Below, piece by piece: positions 8,389-19,284 of a stretch of DNA of 64,000 nt (position 1 is the first letter of the stretch; the number at the start of each line of letters is the position of its first letter). The stretch covers positions 95,698 to 159,697 of the forward strand of contig NZ_JAHCAP010000005.1 in NCBI RefSeq assembly GCF_019634815.1, written 5' to 3'. The notes beneath the pieces were generated by a model. It made no database searches, was not told the DNA's origin, and saw nothing but the letters and a program-made list of their open reading frames with translations. Made by a program: the position numbers and the translations under genes. This DNA is from Dokdonella sp. (lineage in GTDB: Bacteria; Pseudomonadota; Gammaproteobacteria; Xanthomonadales; Rhodanobacteraceae).

Positions 8389-10844
8389 CAGAACACGTCG
8401 TAGGCTTCGTGCTGCTTGGCGGCCTCGTCGGTGGGGGGCGGTTGGGTCGCCAGACGCTGCGCGTCTTCGTTTTTCATGACTTCGAGGATTGCTCCAGGAT
8501 CGTCGGCGCCGGCGAGGAGTCCGGTCGCGGGATCAATGCGCACCTTGGTGATGCCTGGGGGCATGTCGAACGGCTGTTCAGGCACGTCCTTGAGTGCGGT
8601 GCGCATGTAATCGATCCAGATCGGCAGCGCGGCCTTGGCGCCGAATTCGCCGCGTCCGAGCGAGCTGAAGTCATCGAAACCGACCCAGCAGCTCACCGCC
8701 AGTGTGGAATTGAAGCCGCTGAACCAGGCGTCGCGGTGATCGTTGGTGGTGCCGGTCTTGCCGGCAAGGTCATTGCGCTTGAGCACCATCGCAGCCGAGC
8801 CGGTGCCGCGGCGGATCACGTCGCGCATCAGCGAGGTCACCAGATATGCATTGCGCGAATCGATGGCACGCGCGGCGGTATGCGCAGCGCCATCGCTCGG
8901 TGCAGCGTTGGTGCCCAGCGGACTGGCCGCGCCAGATGATGCCGACGCCGTAGCAGTGGCGGTCGGGGCAACGGAATGATCCGGGCAGGTGCGACAGACG
9001 ACCGCAGGTTCGGCGCGATAGACCGTCTTGCCATCGCGATCGATGATCTCGGTGACGAGGTAGGGATCGACCAGATAACCGCCATTGGCAAACACCGCGT
9101 AGCCACGCGCCATCGCCATCGGCGCCACCGCTGCCGATCCCAGCGCCATCGACAGGCTCTGCGGAATCTGTTCGGGCGTGAAGCCGAAGCGTGTCACGTA
9201 CTCGTGTGCATAGCGCACGCCAATTGCGTCGAGCAGGCGCACCGAGACGAGGTTGACGGATTTGGCGAGGGCTTCGCGCAAACGGATCGGGCCCTGGAAG
9301 GTGTCGTCATCGTTCTTTGGCGTCCATACGCCATCAGGGCGTGATGGATCGGGAAACGACACCGGAGCGTCGTTGACAACCGAGGCCGGCGTGAATCCGC
9401 GATCAAAGGCCGCTGAATAGATGAACGGCTTGAAACCCGAGCCCGGCTGCCGTGCCGATTGGGTGGCACGATTGAACTTGCTGCGGGAAAAACTGAAACC
9501 ACCGACCAGGCTGACCACGGCGCCGTCATCAGGGCGCAGGGCAACCAGTGCTGCTTCCACGGTTGGCAGTTGCGAAAGCTTCCATGCGCCCTCGGCATCG
9601 CGGGCCACGCGCACGACGTCGCCAGGCTTGAGCACGTCCGCAACCGCCTTCGGGGCGGGGCCACGGTGGTCTTCGTCCTGATAGCGGCGCGCCCATTCCA
9701 CGGCCTTGATGTCGAGCGCAACGTTCTGGCCGTCGGCGAGGTAGAGGGTGGCCGATTGCGCGTCACTGGACAGCACCAGGGCAGGCACGAGGCCGGCAAT
9801 GGTCCGCCAGGGCGCGAGCAAGTCGTTCCATTGCGCCGTGCCGGCATTTGCGGGGATTTCCACATGCCCCTCGGCGCCGCGGAAACCGTGGCGCTGGTCG
9901 TAAACCATGAGGCCGTTCCGCAGCGCGCTGTTGGCCGTTTCCTGAAAGCCCGCATCGAGCGTGGTGCGCACGCGGTAGCCATCGGTGAGGGCGTTGTTGC
10001 CCAACCTGTCCATGACTTCGAGGCGGACGAGCTCGGCGAAGTAGGGAGCGTCGACCTCGACCGGCGGTTCATGCGGCTGCGCGGTGTCGGCTTCCGCCAT
10101 CGACTGTTCGTAGGCCGCCTTGTCGATGAACTTGTTGTCGAGCATGCGGCCGAGGACGTAACCGCGGCGTTCGAGTGCACGCTCGGGGCGGCTGAGTGGA
10201 TTTCCGGTTGACGGAAATTTCGGAATCGAGGCCAGCATCGCGCATTGCGCCAGCGTCAGCTGATCGAGCGTCTTGCCGTAGTAGAACTCGGCGGCCGCGG
10301 CGACGCCGTAGGAACGATGGCCGAAGAAGCTCTTGTTGAGGTAGAGGGCGAGAATTTCATCCTTGCTCAATGCATTTTCGATGCGGAAAGCGAGGAATAT
10401 CTCGGCGAGCTTGCGTGTGTAGCTGACCTCCGGGCTGAGGAAGAACATGCGCGCGACCTGCTGAGTGATCGTGCTGCCGCCGGCGACATGTTTGCTGCCG
10501 GTGGACACGGTCAACCACACCGCGCGCAGGATGCCGCCAAGATCAATGCCGCTATGGCTGTAGAAGTCCGCGTCCTCGGCGGCCAGGAAGGCGTTCTTCA
10601 GCTGATTCGGCACTTCCTCGATGCGCACCGGCGTGCGCTTGGTCTCGCCAAACATCGCCAACAGTTTGCCGTCGGCGGATTCGACCCGCATCGGCACCTG
10701 CAGGCGGACGTCCTTGAGGACTTCCACCGACGGCAGGCGGGGAGAAATGAGCCAGTAGGCGGTGCCCAAGGCCGCCGCGCCGATCAGAAGGCCGGCCACG
10801 GCAAGGTATGCCGCATAGCGCAGCAAGCTCAGAAGGAGTCTCAT
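8388..10844 (-). CDS. mrcA: Penicillin-binding protein 1A (bifunctional glycosyltransferase/transpeptidase)
   Basis: Polymerises and cross-links peptidoglycan at the outer face of the inner membrane. An N-terminal membrane anchor spans about residues 10-33. The GT51 glycosyltransferase domain follows with EDADFYSHSGIDLGG and GGSTITQQVAR. The transpeptidase domain has the three penicillin-binding motifs: SGFK (active-site serine), SVN in AKSVNLVS, and KTG in LAGKTGTTNDHRDAWF. The 818-residue length is typical. It is divergent from pilM, a gene order common in Gammaproteobacteria. On the minus strand TATACT at 10892-10897 could be its -10 element. A conserved small gene is coupled to its 3' end. 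Confidence 0.96.
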   Translation of the reverse strand: MRLLLSLLRYAAYLAVAGLLIGAAALGTAYWLISPRLPSVEVLKDVRLQVPMRVESADGKLLAMFGETKRTPVRIEEVPNQLKNAFLAAEDADFYSHSGIDLGGILRAVWLTVSTGSKHVAGGSTITQQVARMFFLSPEVSYTRKLAEIFLAFRIENALSKDEILALYLNKSFFGHRSYGVAAAAEFYYGKTLDQLTLAQCAMLASIPKFPSTGNPLSRPERALERRGYVLGRMLDNKFIDKAAYEQSMAEADTAQPHEPPVEVDAPYFAELVRLEVMDRLGNNALTDGYRVRTTLDAGFQETANSALRNGLMVYDQRHGFRGAEGHVEIPANAGTAQWNDLLAPWRTIAGLVPALVLSSDAQSATLYLADGQNVALDIKAVEWARRYQDEDHRGPAPKAVADVLKPGDVVRVARDAEGAWKLSQLPTVEAALVALRPDDGAVVSLVGGFSFSRSKFNRATQSARQPGSGFKPFIYSAAFDRGFTPASVVNDAPVSFPDPSRPDGVWTPKNDDDTFQGPIRLREALAKSVNLVSVRLLDAIGVRYAHEYVTRFGFTPEQIPQSLSMALGSAAVAPMAMARGYAVFANGGYLVDPYLVTEIIDRDGKTVYRAEPAVVCRTCPDHSVAPTATATASASSGAASPLGTNAAPSDGAAHTAARAIDSRNAYLVTSLMRDVIRRGTGSAAMVLKRNDLAGKTGTTNDHRDAWFSGFNSTLAVSCWVGFDDFSSLGRGEFGAKAALPIWIDYMRTALKDVPEQPFDMPPGITKVRIDPATGLLAGADDPGAILEVMKNEDAQRLATQPPPTDEAAKQHEAYDVF

Positions 10845-10990
10845 TCGACGAAACTTGTGATGGCAGTCAAGGTATGTGTCGTAAGTCCCCGAGTATAGAG
10901 CTTATGCGGGATTTCGGCCGGTTCGGGGCCGCCCGCCCCCCGTCTGGGACCCCGGTTGGGAGAAATTTTGGGGGGGAGACTGGACAGCCA

Positions 10991-11019
10991 TTGAATTTTC
11001 GTTAATCCTTGCATTTAAT
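10991..11019 (+). promoter_or_regulatory. Candidate promoter of the pilMNOPQ operon
   Basis: TTGAAT (10991-10996) and TTTAAT (11014-11019) are separated by 17 bases, in an unusually AT-rich patch 50 bases upstream of the pilM start. Confidence 0.55.
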
Positions 11020-11044
11020 GTAGTCGCGCATCTTTCGCTCGTAA

Positions 11045-12126
<1,082 letters not shown>

Positions 12127-12127
<1 letters not shown>

Positions 12128-12774
12128 TGGCCAACATCAACCTCCTGCCGTGGCGAGCCGAGCGGCGCAAACAGCGCGAACGCGAGTTCTACATGATGCT
12201 GGTGTCGGCTGCGGTCGGCGCCTTGCTGGTGTTCTTCGTGGCGATGATGTGGGTTCAATACGTCATCAACGACCAGCAGGCACGCAACGATTACCTCAAG
12301 AAGGAAATCGCCTCGCTCAAGGAAAAGATCCACGAGATCGAGGAGCTCGACAAGACGCGAGCCGACCTGATTACGCGCAAGGACATCATCGAGCAGTTGC
12401 AGTCCAACCGCTCGCAGATGGTGCACTTGTTCGATGAGCTGGTGAAGACCATTCCCGATGGCGTGCGCCTGACCACGATGAAGCAAGTCGGCGTCACCAT
12501 CACGCTCGATGGCAATGCCGAGTCGAACCAGCGGGTGGCGAGCTATCTGCACAACATCGACCTGTCGCCCTGGCTTGGCCACTCGGACTTGAAGAAGACC
12601 GAAAACACATCCGGTGCCAAGGATGGCGACAAGAAGCTTCCATACCAGTTTTCGATGGACGTGAAACTGCGCAAGCCGGAAGAGCAGCAAAAGGCGCAGG
12701 AGGGTGGCGCACCCGCCACGGCCGCGCCGGCCACCAGCACTCCTGCCACCAAGCCGACGGGGGAGAAGAAATGA
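12127..12774 (+). CDS. pilN: Type IV pilus assembly protein PilN
   Basis: A 215-residue bitopic inner-membrane protein that links cytoplasmic PilM to PilO in the periplasm. The N-terminal tail MANINLLPWRAERRK holds the PilM-binding INLLPWR motif. One membrane segment follows (about 25-45), then a predicted coiled coil (KKEIASLKEKIHEIEELDK) and a ferredoxin-like periplasmic domain (VRLTTMKQVGVTITLDG). The C-terminus ends in a low-complexity Ala/Pro/Thr tail. The start overlaps the pilM stop by one base and the end overlaps pilO by four. Confidence 0.95.
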
Positions 12775-13466
12775 GCTTCCTCGACGATCTGCGCAATCTT
12801 GACCGCAACAACATCGGTGGCTGGTCGCCCGGTGTAAAGGCCTTTTTCGCGATCCTCATCGTGGTCGTTATCCTGTTCTTTGGATGGTGGTTCAAGATCC
12901 GGGCGCAACAGGAAGAACTCGAAACGGCACGTTCCCAGGAACTGACGCTGAAAAGGGAATTCGCCACGGATCAGGCCAAGGTGGTCAACCTGGAGCCCTA
13001 TCGCAAGCAGCTCGCAGACATGCAGGAAATGCTGCAGACGATGCTGCGCCAGTTGCCGAGCAAGACCGAAATGCCGGAATTGCTCAACAACATCACCCAG
13101 GCTGCGCTCAGCGCCGGCATCGAAACCGAACTGTTCCAGCCCGGTGCCGAATTGATGAAGGATTTCTACGCCGAAAAGCCGATTCAGTTGCGAATGCTCG
13201 GCACCTACCATCAATTCGGCACGTTCATCAGCAACGTCGCATCGCTGCCGCGAGTGGTGATCCTGACCATGCACGATGTCTCGCTGAAGCCAGCCAGTGC
13301 TGCCGATGCCAAGAAGGGTGGAGCGGCCGGGTTGCTGATGCTCGAGGGCACCGTCAAGACCTATCGTTATCTTGACGACGAAGAAGCTGCGGCCGTGCAG
13401 GCAACCAAGAACCCGCAAAAGGGCAAGAAACCGCCACCAGCTAAGCCGGCCAAGGGAGGTGCGTGA
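12771..13466 (+). CDS. pilO: Type IV pilus assembly protein PilO
   Basis: A 231-residue inner-membrane protein that forms heterodimers with PilN and supports the PilQ secretin. One membrane helix spans about residues 24-43 (FFAILIVVVILFFGWWF), followed by a coiled coil and a periplasmic domain with the family blocks MPELLNNITQAALSAG and YHQFGTFISNVASLPRVV. The C-terminal 20 residues are Lys/Pro/Ala-rich (GKKPPPAKPAKGGA). The ATGA overlap with pilN implies translational coupling. Confidence 0.95.
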   Translation: MSFLDDLRNLDRNNIGGWSPGVKAFFAILIVVVILFFGWWFKIRAQQEELETARSQELTLKREFATDQAKVVNLEPYRKQLADMQEMLQTMLRQLPSKTEMPELLNNITQAALSAGIETELFQPGAELMKDFYAEKPIQLRMLGTYHQFGTFISNVASLPRVVILTMHDVSLKPASAADAKKGGAAGLLMLEGTVKTYRYLDDEEAAAVQATKNPQKGKKPPPAKPAKGGA

Positions 13467-13467
13467 G

Positions 13468-13998
13468 ATGAGCCAGCTCAAAGTTCATCACGCCTCGGCT
13501 GCGGCTCTTGCGGTTGCGGTACTGCTGCTGCAGGGCTGCACACCCAGTGAGAGCGTGCAGCAATGGGTTGCGCGCGAGAAGGCCAAGAAGGGCGCGCCGC
13601 TGGCACCTTTGCCGGTGATCAAGACCTTCGAGGCCTACATCTACAAGGATCAGGATCTGCGTGATCCATTCGGACCGAGCCTCCAGGAACAGGAGCAGGC
13701 CAATGCGCAGGGTCCACATCCGGATCAGAACCGTCCACGCGAACCGCTGGAGTCGTTCCCGCTCGACGGTCTGAAGATGTCGGGAACGCTCGGCATCGGC
13801 AAGACCATGGAAGGCCTCGTGCGCGACCCCGATGGTGTCGTGCATCGTGTCCGCGTCGGCAATTACCTCGGCCAGAACTATGGCCACGTCAAGGCCATCG
13901 AGGAAGATCACATCGATCTGGTCGAACTGGTGCCCAACGGTGCCGGTGGCTGGATGGAACGACAGGCCACCATCGCACTCGGCGACTCCAAGCCATGA
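13468..13998 (+). CDS. pilP: Type IV pilus assembly lipoprotein PilP
   Basis: A 176-residue lipoprotein that bridges the PilNO complex and the PilQ secretin in the periplasm. The signal peptide ends in the lipobox LLQGC. The disordered N-terminal region is followed by a compact beta domain with the family blocks LRDPFGP, LKMSGTLGIG, VRVGNYLGQNYG and I-x-L-V-E-L. The ATG at 13468 lies one base after the pilO stop, preceded by AAGGGAGG inside pilO. The end overlaps pilQ by four bases if pilQ starts at 13995. Confidence 0.94.
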   Translation: MSQLKVHHASAAALAVAVLLLQGCTPSESVQQWVAREKAKKGAPLAPLPVIKTFEAYIYKDQDLRDPFGPSLQEQEQANAQGPHPDQNRPREPLESFPLDGLKMSGTLGIGKTMEGLVRDPDGVVHRVRVGNYLGQNYGHVKAIEEDHIDLVELVPNGAGGWMERQATIALGDSKP

Positions 13999-16283
13999 TC
14001 GAATCATCGGGGACGAACAAAATGACCAAGACATCCGTTGCACTTCCGGGGTGCCGCCCCACCCTCCGCTGGGCACGCCTTGCCGTGCTCGCGGCGATGT
14101 CCCTGCTCGGTCCAGCCATCGCCAGCCAGGCGCATGCCGAGAACGTGCTGCGGGATATTTCCTACTCAGCCTTGCCTGGAGGCAAGGTCGAGGTAACGCT
14201 CAAGTTCGACGGCCCTGCCGTCGCGCCGCAGGCGTTCGCGACGGAGACGCCGCCGAGCATCGCACTGGATTTCGCCGATACGCGCAATGCCTTTGCCAAG
14301 CGTCGGGTAGAGATCGGTACCGGCGCGGCCTCGTCGGTTTCGGCGCTTGAGGCAGGTGGCCGCACCCGCGTCGTGGTCGACCTGTTCCGTGCGGCCGGCT
14401 ATGACACCCGCATCAGCGGCAACAATGTCGTCGTCTCGATCAACAGTGGCGTGATCGGCAGCTCGACGGCCGCAGCGGCAGCGGCCAAGGCCGACCCGAC
14501 CAAGGTCGTGTCGCATGCCGCAGCACTGGAAATTTCCAACATCGACTTCCGGCGTGGCAAGAACGGCGAGGGGCGGGTGATCGTCCGCTTCAATGGTCCC
14601 GGTGCCGCGGTCAACCTCAAGCGTGAAGCCGGCAACATCGCGCTTGAACTCATGAACGTCCACGTGCCTGCAAGTCAGGCGCGGCATCTCGACGTGCTCG
14701 ACTTCGCCACCCCGGTGCAGTCGATCGACACCAAGGTGCGCGGCAGCGGAGCACGTATCGAGATCGGCGCCAAGGCTCCCTATCAGGAGCTCGCCTACCA
14801 GAGTGGTGATGAGTACGTGGTCGAGGTCGCGCCCAAGAAGGATGAAGTCAAGGCGCGTGGCAAGAACGCGCAGCCCGAGTACAGCGGCAGCCGCGTCACC
14901 TTCAATTTCCAGGACATTCCGACCCGCTCGGTGCTGCAGCTGATCGCCGACGTCTCCGACCTCAACATCGTCGTCGCCGACAGCGTGCAGGGCAATGTCA
15001 CCCTGCGTTTGATCAATGTGCCCTGGGATCAGGCGCTCGACATCGTGCTGCAAGCCAAGGGTCTGGACAAGCGTCAGCGCGGCAACGTCATCTGGGTCGC
15101 ACCGCAGAAGGAAATCGCCGAGCGCGAGGAAGCGATTGCCGATGCACGGCTGAAGATGGAAACCAAGGAAGAACTCGTCACCGACTACATTCCGATCAGC
15201 TATGGCAAGGCCAAGGACATAGCGGCCCTGCTGACCAAGGAAACCCAGACCAACCAAGCGGGTGGCCAGACCCAGCAGTCAGCCGGCGACACCCGCGGAT
15301 TCCTGTCTTCGCGCGGCAGCGTCTCCTATGACGATCGCACCAACACCCTTCTGGTCAGCGACATCCCTTCGAAGATCCAAGACATCCGTCAGCTCATTGC
15401 CGTGCTTGACAGGCCGGTGCAGCAGGTGCTGATCGAATCACGCATCGTGATCGCGACCGACAGCTTTGCGCGCGAGCTCGGCGCCAAATTCGGCATCAGT
15501 GGCGGTTACCAGGATCACAACGGCAATGTCATGAGCACGGCCGGCAGCCTCAACGGCACCGACCAGATGAGCAACGTCGTCCTCAACAACCGCTTCAACG
15601 GCCCTGGGCGCGGCATGCCCAACACGGCGCCGGGACAGGTCGGTGCCGGCATCCTCGTGCCCGCTTTGGCGAACCGCCTCAATGTGAATTTGCCTGCCGC
15701 AAACCCAGCTGGCAGCTTCGGACTGGCGATTCTCGGCGCAGACTACCTGCTCGATCTTGAACTTTCGGCGGCACAGACCGAAGGCCGTGGCGAGGTCATC
15801 TCCTCACCCAAGGTGATCACCGCAAACCAGCGCGAAGCCAGCATCAAGCAGGGTGTCGAGGTCGGTTACCTGCAGTACTCGGGTGGCGCCGCGGCGGGTG
15901 GCGTCGCCGTGCCGACGGTCGCCTTCAAGGAGGCGGATCTCGAGCTCAAGGTCACGCCGACGATCACCGCAGACGACCGCGTCGTGCTGAATCTCAATGT
16001 CAAGAAGGATGCGGTATCCGGCTTCATCGACATTCCCGGGGGTGGCAGCGTGCCGACCCTGGACAAGCGCGAGATCAGCACTGAAGTGCTGGTGGACAAC
16101 GGCCAGACCGTCGTGCTTGGCGGTGTCTATGAAGTCAACAAGTCCGACAAGGTCAACAAGGTGCCAATGCTCGGCGACGTGCCCTTCATCGGCAACCTGT
16201 TCAAGAACACCTCACGTTCCGATACGCGGGCGGAACTGCTGATTTTTGTCACCCCCCGCATCCTCAGCGACAACTTGAAGTGA
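13995..16283 (+). CDS. pilQ: Type IV pilus secretin PilQ
   Basis: Outer-membrane secretin through which the pilus passes. The signal peptide is cleaved probably after QAHA (about residue 48). Next come peptidoglycan-binding AMIN regions, an STN/N0 domain (DIPTRSVLQLIADVSDLNI), an N1 domain, and the secretin core from VLIESRIVIATDSFARELG to the C-terminal signature VPMLGDVPFIGNLFKN. The 762-residue length is normal. The start at 13995 overlaps pilP as ATGA. An internal ATG at 14022 has its own GGGGA ribosome site and would shorten the N-terminus by nine residues, leaving the signal peptide intact, so it is equally plausible. Confidence 0.95.
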   Translation: MIESSGTNKMTKTSVALPGCRPTLRWARLAVLAAMSLLGPAIASQAHAENVLRDISYSALPGGKVEVTLKFDGPAVAPQAFATETPPSIALDFADTRNAFAKRRVEIGTGAASSVSALEAGGRTRVVVDLFRAAGYDTRISGNNVVVSINSGVIGSSTAAAAAAKADPTKVVSHAAALEISNIDFRRGKNGEGRVIVRFNGPGAAVNLKREAGNIALELMNVHVPASQARHLDVLDFATPVQSIDTKVRGSGARIEIGAKAPYQELAYQSGDEYVVEVAPKKDEVKARGKNAQPEYSGSRVTFNFQDIPTRSVLQLIADVSDLNIVVADSVQGNVTLRLINVPWDQALDIVLQAKGLDKRQRGNVIWVAPQKEIAEREEAIADARLKMETKEELVTDYIPISYGKAKDIAALLTKETQTNQAGGQTQQSAGDTRGFLSSRGSVSYDDRTNTLLVSDIPSKIQDIRQLIAVLDRPVQQVLIESRIVIATDSFARELGAKFGISGGYQDHNGNVMSTAGSLNGTDQMSNVVLNNRFNGPGRGMPNTAPGQVGAGILVPALANRLNVNLPAANPAGSFGLAILGADYLLDLELSAAQTEGRGEVISSPKVITANQREASIKQGVEVGYLQYSGGAAAGGVAVPTVAFKEADLELKVTPTITADDRVVLNLNVKKDAVSGFIDIPGGGSVPTLDKREISTEVLVDNGQTVVLGGVYEVNKSDKVNKVPMLGDVPFIGNLFKNTSRSDTRAELLIFVTPRILSDNLK

Positions 16284-16353
16284 GCGCGCCCTGGTTGGCG
16301 ATCAATCCACATCGCGCGATGCGCGCCCGAATTTGCAGGAACGGAGACGAAAC

Positions 16354-18579
16354 ATGAAATTTTTCGGCAAGGCTTTGGGGCTGGTAGTTGCCACCCTTGC
16401 ATTGAGCAGCTGCGGTGGTGGCGGTGGCGATGGCGGATCAACGACCCCACCGGTCAGCGGCAAGATCGAGCTGGTGGCCACGACGACGACACTACCAACC
16501 AACGTCGGTGGATATCTCCCCAGTCAGCACGGCCCCAATCAGGCCGAGGTCACCATCACGATCCGCAATGCCGACGGCACTCTGATGGTCGGCCGTGATG
16601 TCCAAGTGAGCATCTCTCCGGTCGAAACGGCGGCGCTGTCTTTTCTGGTTCAGGATGGAAACGACAACTTCGACAATCTCTGGGGCGCGTTCACGATCAA
16701 GGGCACCAATGGCGTGACCACTGCATGGGTCAATTCGCGCCTGGTTGCGGGCACGGTTAACCTGACTGCTTCCACGATCGACCCGACGACGCAGCGAACA
16801 ATCAGCAATACCCTGAAGTTCACGATCACCAGCGGCGTGGGCCAAATGCCCACCCAAGTCGCGCTTGCAACGAATTCCAGTGCGGTCTACCTGCCGAGTT
16901 CGGGTGGCCGCAATTCGGTTCAGGTTGGCGCAACGGTACGCGACGGTGGTGATCAGCTCGTGCCCGATCCGAACAACGCCGACAACATCCAGTTCGAAAT
17001 CATCGGCGTGCCCGGCGGGGCGTTGCTGAGCACCAATTCCACCAGCGGTGCAGCGAGCGGCTTGAAGGTCAATTCGCATACCGTACACGGTGTCGCGACA
17101 GCCTCGTTCCAGGCGGCGGAAAGCACGCCGCAAGGTGCGATCCAGGTGCGGGCAACGGTTGACCGCGCCGACAACAATGTCTCCAACGGAATTCAGGATG
17201 CAGTGACCAGCACGATCGGACTGGTTGTCTCGGATGGCAAGCTCTACAGCGTCACCATCACCTCCCCCAACGTCGATGCGATTCTTGAGAATCGGGTCGA
17301 TGCTGGTGCGGACGAGGAGAATCCCGGGCTCAATGGAACCTACAGCCTGATCGTGAGCGCGCTCGGCACCGACCGCCAGGGCAATCCGGTCCTTCCGGGC
17401 ACGCTGATTCATTTCGGCTCGATCGACGAACCGGTTGGCACCTTCGATTCGGGCGCGACCGCCAATGAGTTCCTGCTCGCCGGGGGCGATGGCAATCCGC
17501 AGGAGGGCGGCACGGGCTTCACCGCCCCGAATGGTCACTTCACCACCGCGGGTGGCGGAGCGGGTCCGGGCGATGCGCTCATCGTGTTCGGCAAGACCCA
17601 CCATGGCGCGCCTCACGGCAATGAAGACCTCGAGAGCTCGGTAACGGTCCAAAGTGTCACTGGCGCAACCAGTCTCGTTGCTGCGTCGAAGTTCAATCGC
17701 AACGACACGACCGGAACGCTGGTCGACTATGGCCCGGTACTGCCCTACATCATCGGTCGCAGTCAGCATGGCAACATCACGGCTTCTGCACCGACGAATG
17801 AGCTGGGCGTCGCGTCCGCGCTTCTGACCTATACCGTGTCGACCCTGGGTCACCGGGTTGCGATGTGGGCGCAGGGCGATGGCATTGATCGGGTCACCGG
17901 CGGCGCGCGTCGCGTGACCGATGCCGTCAAGCTTGTCTATCCTGGTGTTGCTCCCGCGACCCTGGTGGCCTTCCCCTCACCGATTCCCGGCAACCAGACC
18001 GTGCCCGTTACCGTTTGCTTCATGGATGCCAACAACTCGCCGATCCAGGGCGTCAGCATCGGCTTCCTGATGACACTCGGCGGCGGTACGGGTTCTGTCG
18101 ATGGCAACGGCATGTCAGGGTTTCTCGACAATACGACCGGTGCCGACGGCTGCGTCGATGCCGTGGTCCAGAGCAGTGGTGTCCCCGCGACCGCCGCTGA
18201 TGGCACTTCGGGTCAAATCACCTTCAGCGTGGGCGGGGCCACAGCCGAAGTCGACATCGTCGTGCAGTTGTCATTCCTGTCCGCGGGTGGTGAATACCGC
18301 CGCTGCGCGGCTGGCAATGTGCCAACGGTCGATGTGGCGGTCCGGGCGTTTGCGACCGATGGCTCCGCCGCTGCGGGTGTCGCCATCGCTGCAACCTGCA
18401 CGGGCGGTACCGTGACTCCGGCCAGCGCCACCACCGATGCGAATGGTACTGCCGAGTTCTCGATCACCGGTCCGGCAGACACCACTGCATCGTGCACATT
18501 CAGCGCTCAGGGCGTCGCTCCCTTGGTGCGCAGCATCAGCCTGCCACCGGCGGATTCGTTCAGTCCGCCCTGCCAGTGA
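16354..18579 (+). CDS. Large Ig-like domain lipoprotein downstream of pilQ
   Basis: A 741-residue secreted lipoprotein. The signal peptide MKFFGKALGLVVATLALSSC ends in the lipobox LSSC and is followed by a Gly-rich linker. The rest is beta-rich and contains repeated invasin/Big_1-type Ig-like units. The clearest starts near TVPVTVCFMDANNSPIQGV and has the D-A-N-x-x-P-I-x-G-V-x-I-x-F pattern; a further unit near the C-terminus has TDANGTAEFSITG. Function is unknown; surface adhesion or stabilisation of the pilus machinery is possible. It starts 70 bases after pilQ with no terminator between, so it may belong to the pil operon. ATG 16354 has GGAGAC upstream. A strong terminator follows. Confidence 0.85.
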   Translation: MKFFGKALGLVVATLALSSCGGGGGDGGSTTPPVSGKIELVATTTTLPTNVGGYLPSQHGPNQAEVTITIRNADGTLMVGRDVQVSISPVETAALSFLVQDGNDNFDNLWGAFTIKGTNGVTTAWVNSRLVAGTVNLTASTIDPTTQRTISNTLKFTITSGVGQMPTQVALATNSSAVYLPSSGGRNSVQVGATVRDGGDQLVPDPNNADNIQFEIIGVPGGALLSTNSTSGAASGLKVNSHTVHGVATASFQAAESTPQGAIQVRATVDRADNNVSNGIQDAVTSTIGLVVSDGKLYSVTITSPNVDAILENRVDAGADEENPGLNGTYSLIVSALGTDRQGNPVLPGTLIHFGSIDEPVGTFDSGATANEFLLAGGDGNPQEGGTGFTAPNGHFTTAGGGAGPGDALIVFGKTHHGAPHGNEDLESSVTVQSVTGATSLVAASKFNRNDTTGTLVDYGPVLPYIIGRSQHGNITASAPTNELGVASALLTYTVSTLGHRVAMWAQGDGIDRVTGGARRVTDAVKLVYPGVAPATLVAFPSPIPGNQTVPVTVCFMDANNSPIQGVSIGFLMTLGGGTGSVDGNGMSGFLDNTTGADGCVDAVVQSSGVPATAADGTSGQITFSVGGATAEVDIVVQLSFLSAGGEYRRCAAGNVPTVDVAVRAFATDGSAAAGVAIAATCTGGTVTPASATTDANGTAEFSITGPADTTASCTFSAQGVAPLVRSISLPPADSFSPPCQ

Positions 18580-18603
18580 CATTCAGCAGGAAGACAGTCT
18601 GAC

Positions 18604-18635
18604 GAAGGGCCGCAGCGATGCGGCCCTTCTTTTTT
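18604..18635 (+). terminator. Rho-independent terminator after the Ig-like lipoprotein
   Basis: An 11-bp stem, GAAGGGCCGCA (18604-18614) with TGCGGCCCTTC (18619-18629), a GCGA tetraloop and a T-run. It probably ends the pilM-to-lipoprotein transcript. Confidence 0.85.
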
Positions 18636-19284
18636 GGTGGAATCACATGGAAAGTGTGCACAGGCCACGAGGCAGCTGCCTGCTCGGGGGCGCGGAACAA
18701 GGGACGCCGCACGTGGCGGGGCGTTCGAACTGAGTTTGGGCGTGGCGCGCGACGTGAGGAACAAGACACACGCCTGATTCCGAGCTGTCCACTGCAAACA
18801 GGCGGTTGAGCATCTTGCCAGACTCCCCCATGAACACGGTTGCAGATCGAGCAGGCACGTGCAGGGTGGCTCGCGAGTACCCGAATTTCCACAGCGCTTG
18901 GTCGAGATAGGCGAGCAGCAAACTTCCGACCGACTGCCCGATAGCAGTCGATGCCCCACGAGCATCCAAAGGTCGGGCGCCACAGCACGCTGCGGTACCC
19001 GCCTGTCCAATGAGGCGAGGGCAATGCGCGCAATCCGAGCTGCAGAAGGCCGAGGAGTGGGGGGCGGACGCTTACGCCCAAACCGGCCGACCAGTCGGAC
19101 CGGATACAAGCGCTGGATCAATGGTCGGCGATTTGATCGTTGCTTAACTTTTCAGGTGATATATTCATGACGCGAGGCAACCCGTCGGGGTGAAGGACTG
19201 CCCGCGAGCAGGGGGCATGCCGGATCCTTGGTTTGTTGTACACGGATGTCGGCACTTTTTGATCAACATCAACTGGGGGACTCC
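18636..19284 (+). other. Gene-free stretch with protease promoter and leader
   Basis: No convincing gene on either strand. The open frames present lack the third-position GC bias and family features of the neighbours, and no T-loop or other tRNA hallmark was found. The last 120 bases hold the promoter and leader of the S8 protease. A weak hairpin (CTGC-CCGCGA-GCAG, about 19199-19212) lies in that leader. Confidence 0.5.
19157..19165 (+). promoter_or_regulatory. Extended -10 promoter element for the S8 protease
   Basis: TG (19157-19158), one base, then TATATT (19160-19165) matches the extended -10 pattern TGnTATAAT with one mismatch. A good -35 is absent. It lies about 120 bases before the protease ATG in an otherwise GC-rich context. 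Confidence 0.5.

Noticed and set aside
18507..19121. Minus-strand frame of 204 codons in the gene-free stretch
   Set aside because: Irregular codon use, many Cys/Arg/Pro, overlaps the terminator and the 3' end of the lipoprotein gene; no family features.
19174..19232. Possible c-di-GMP (GEMM) riboswitch
   Set aside because: GACGCGAGGCAACCC recalls part of the GEMM core, but the other conserved blocks and the GNRA loop with its receptor are missing.
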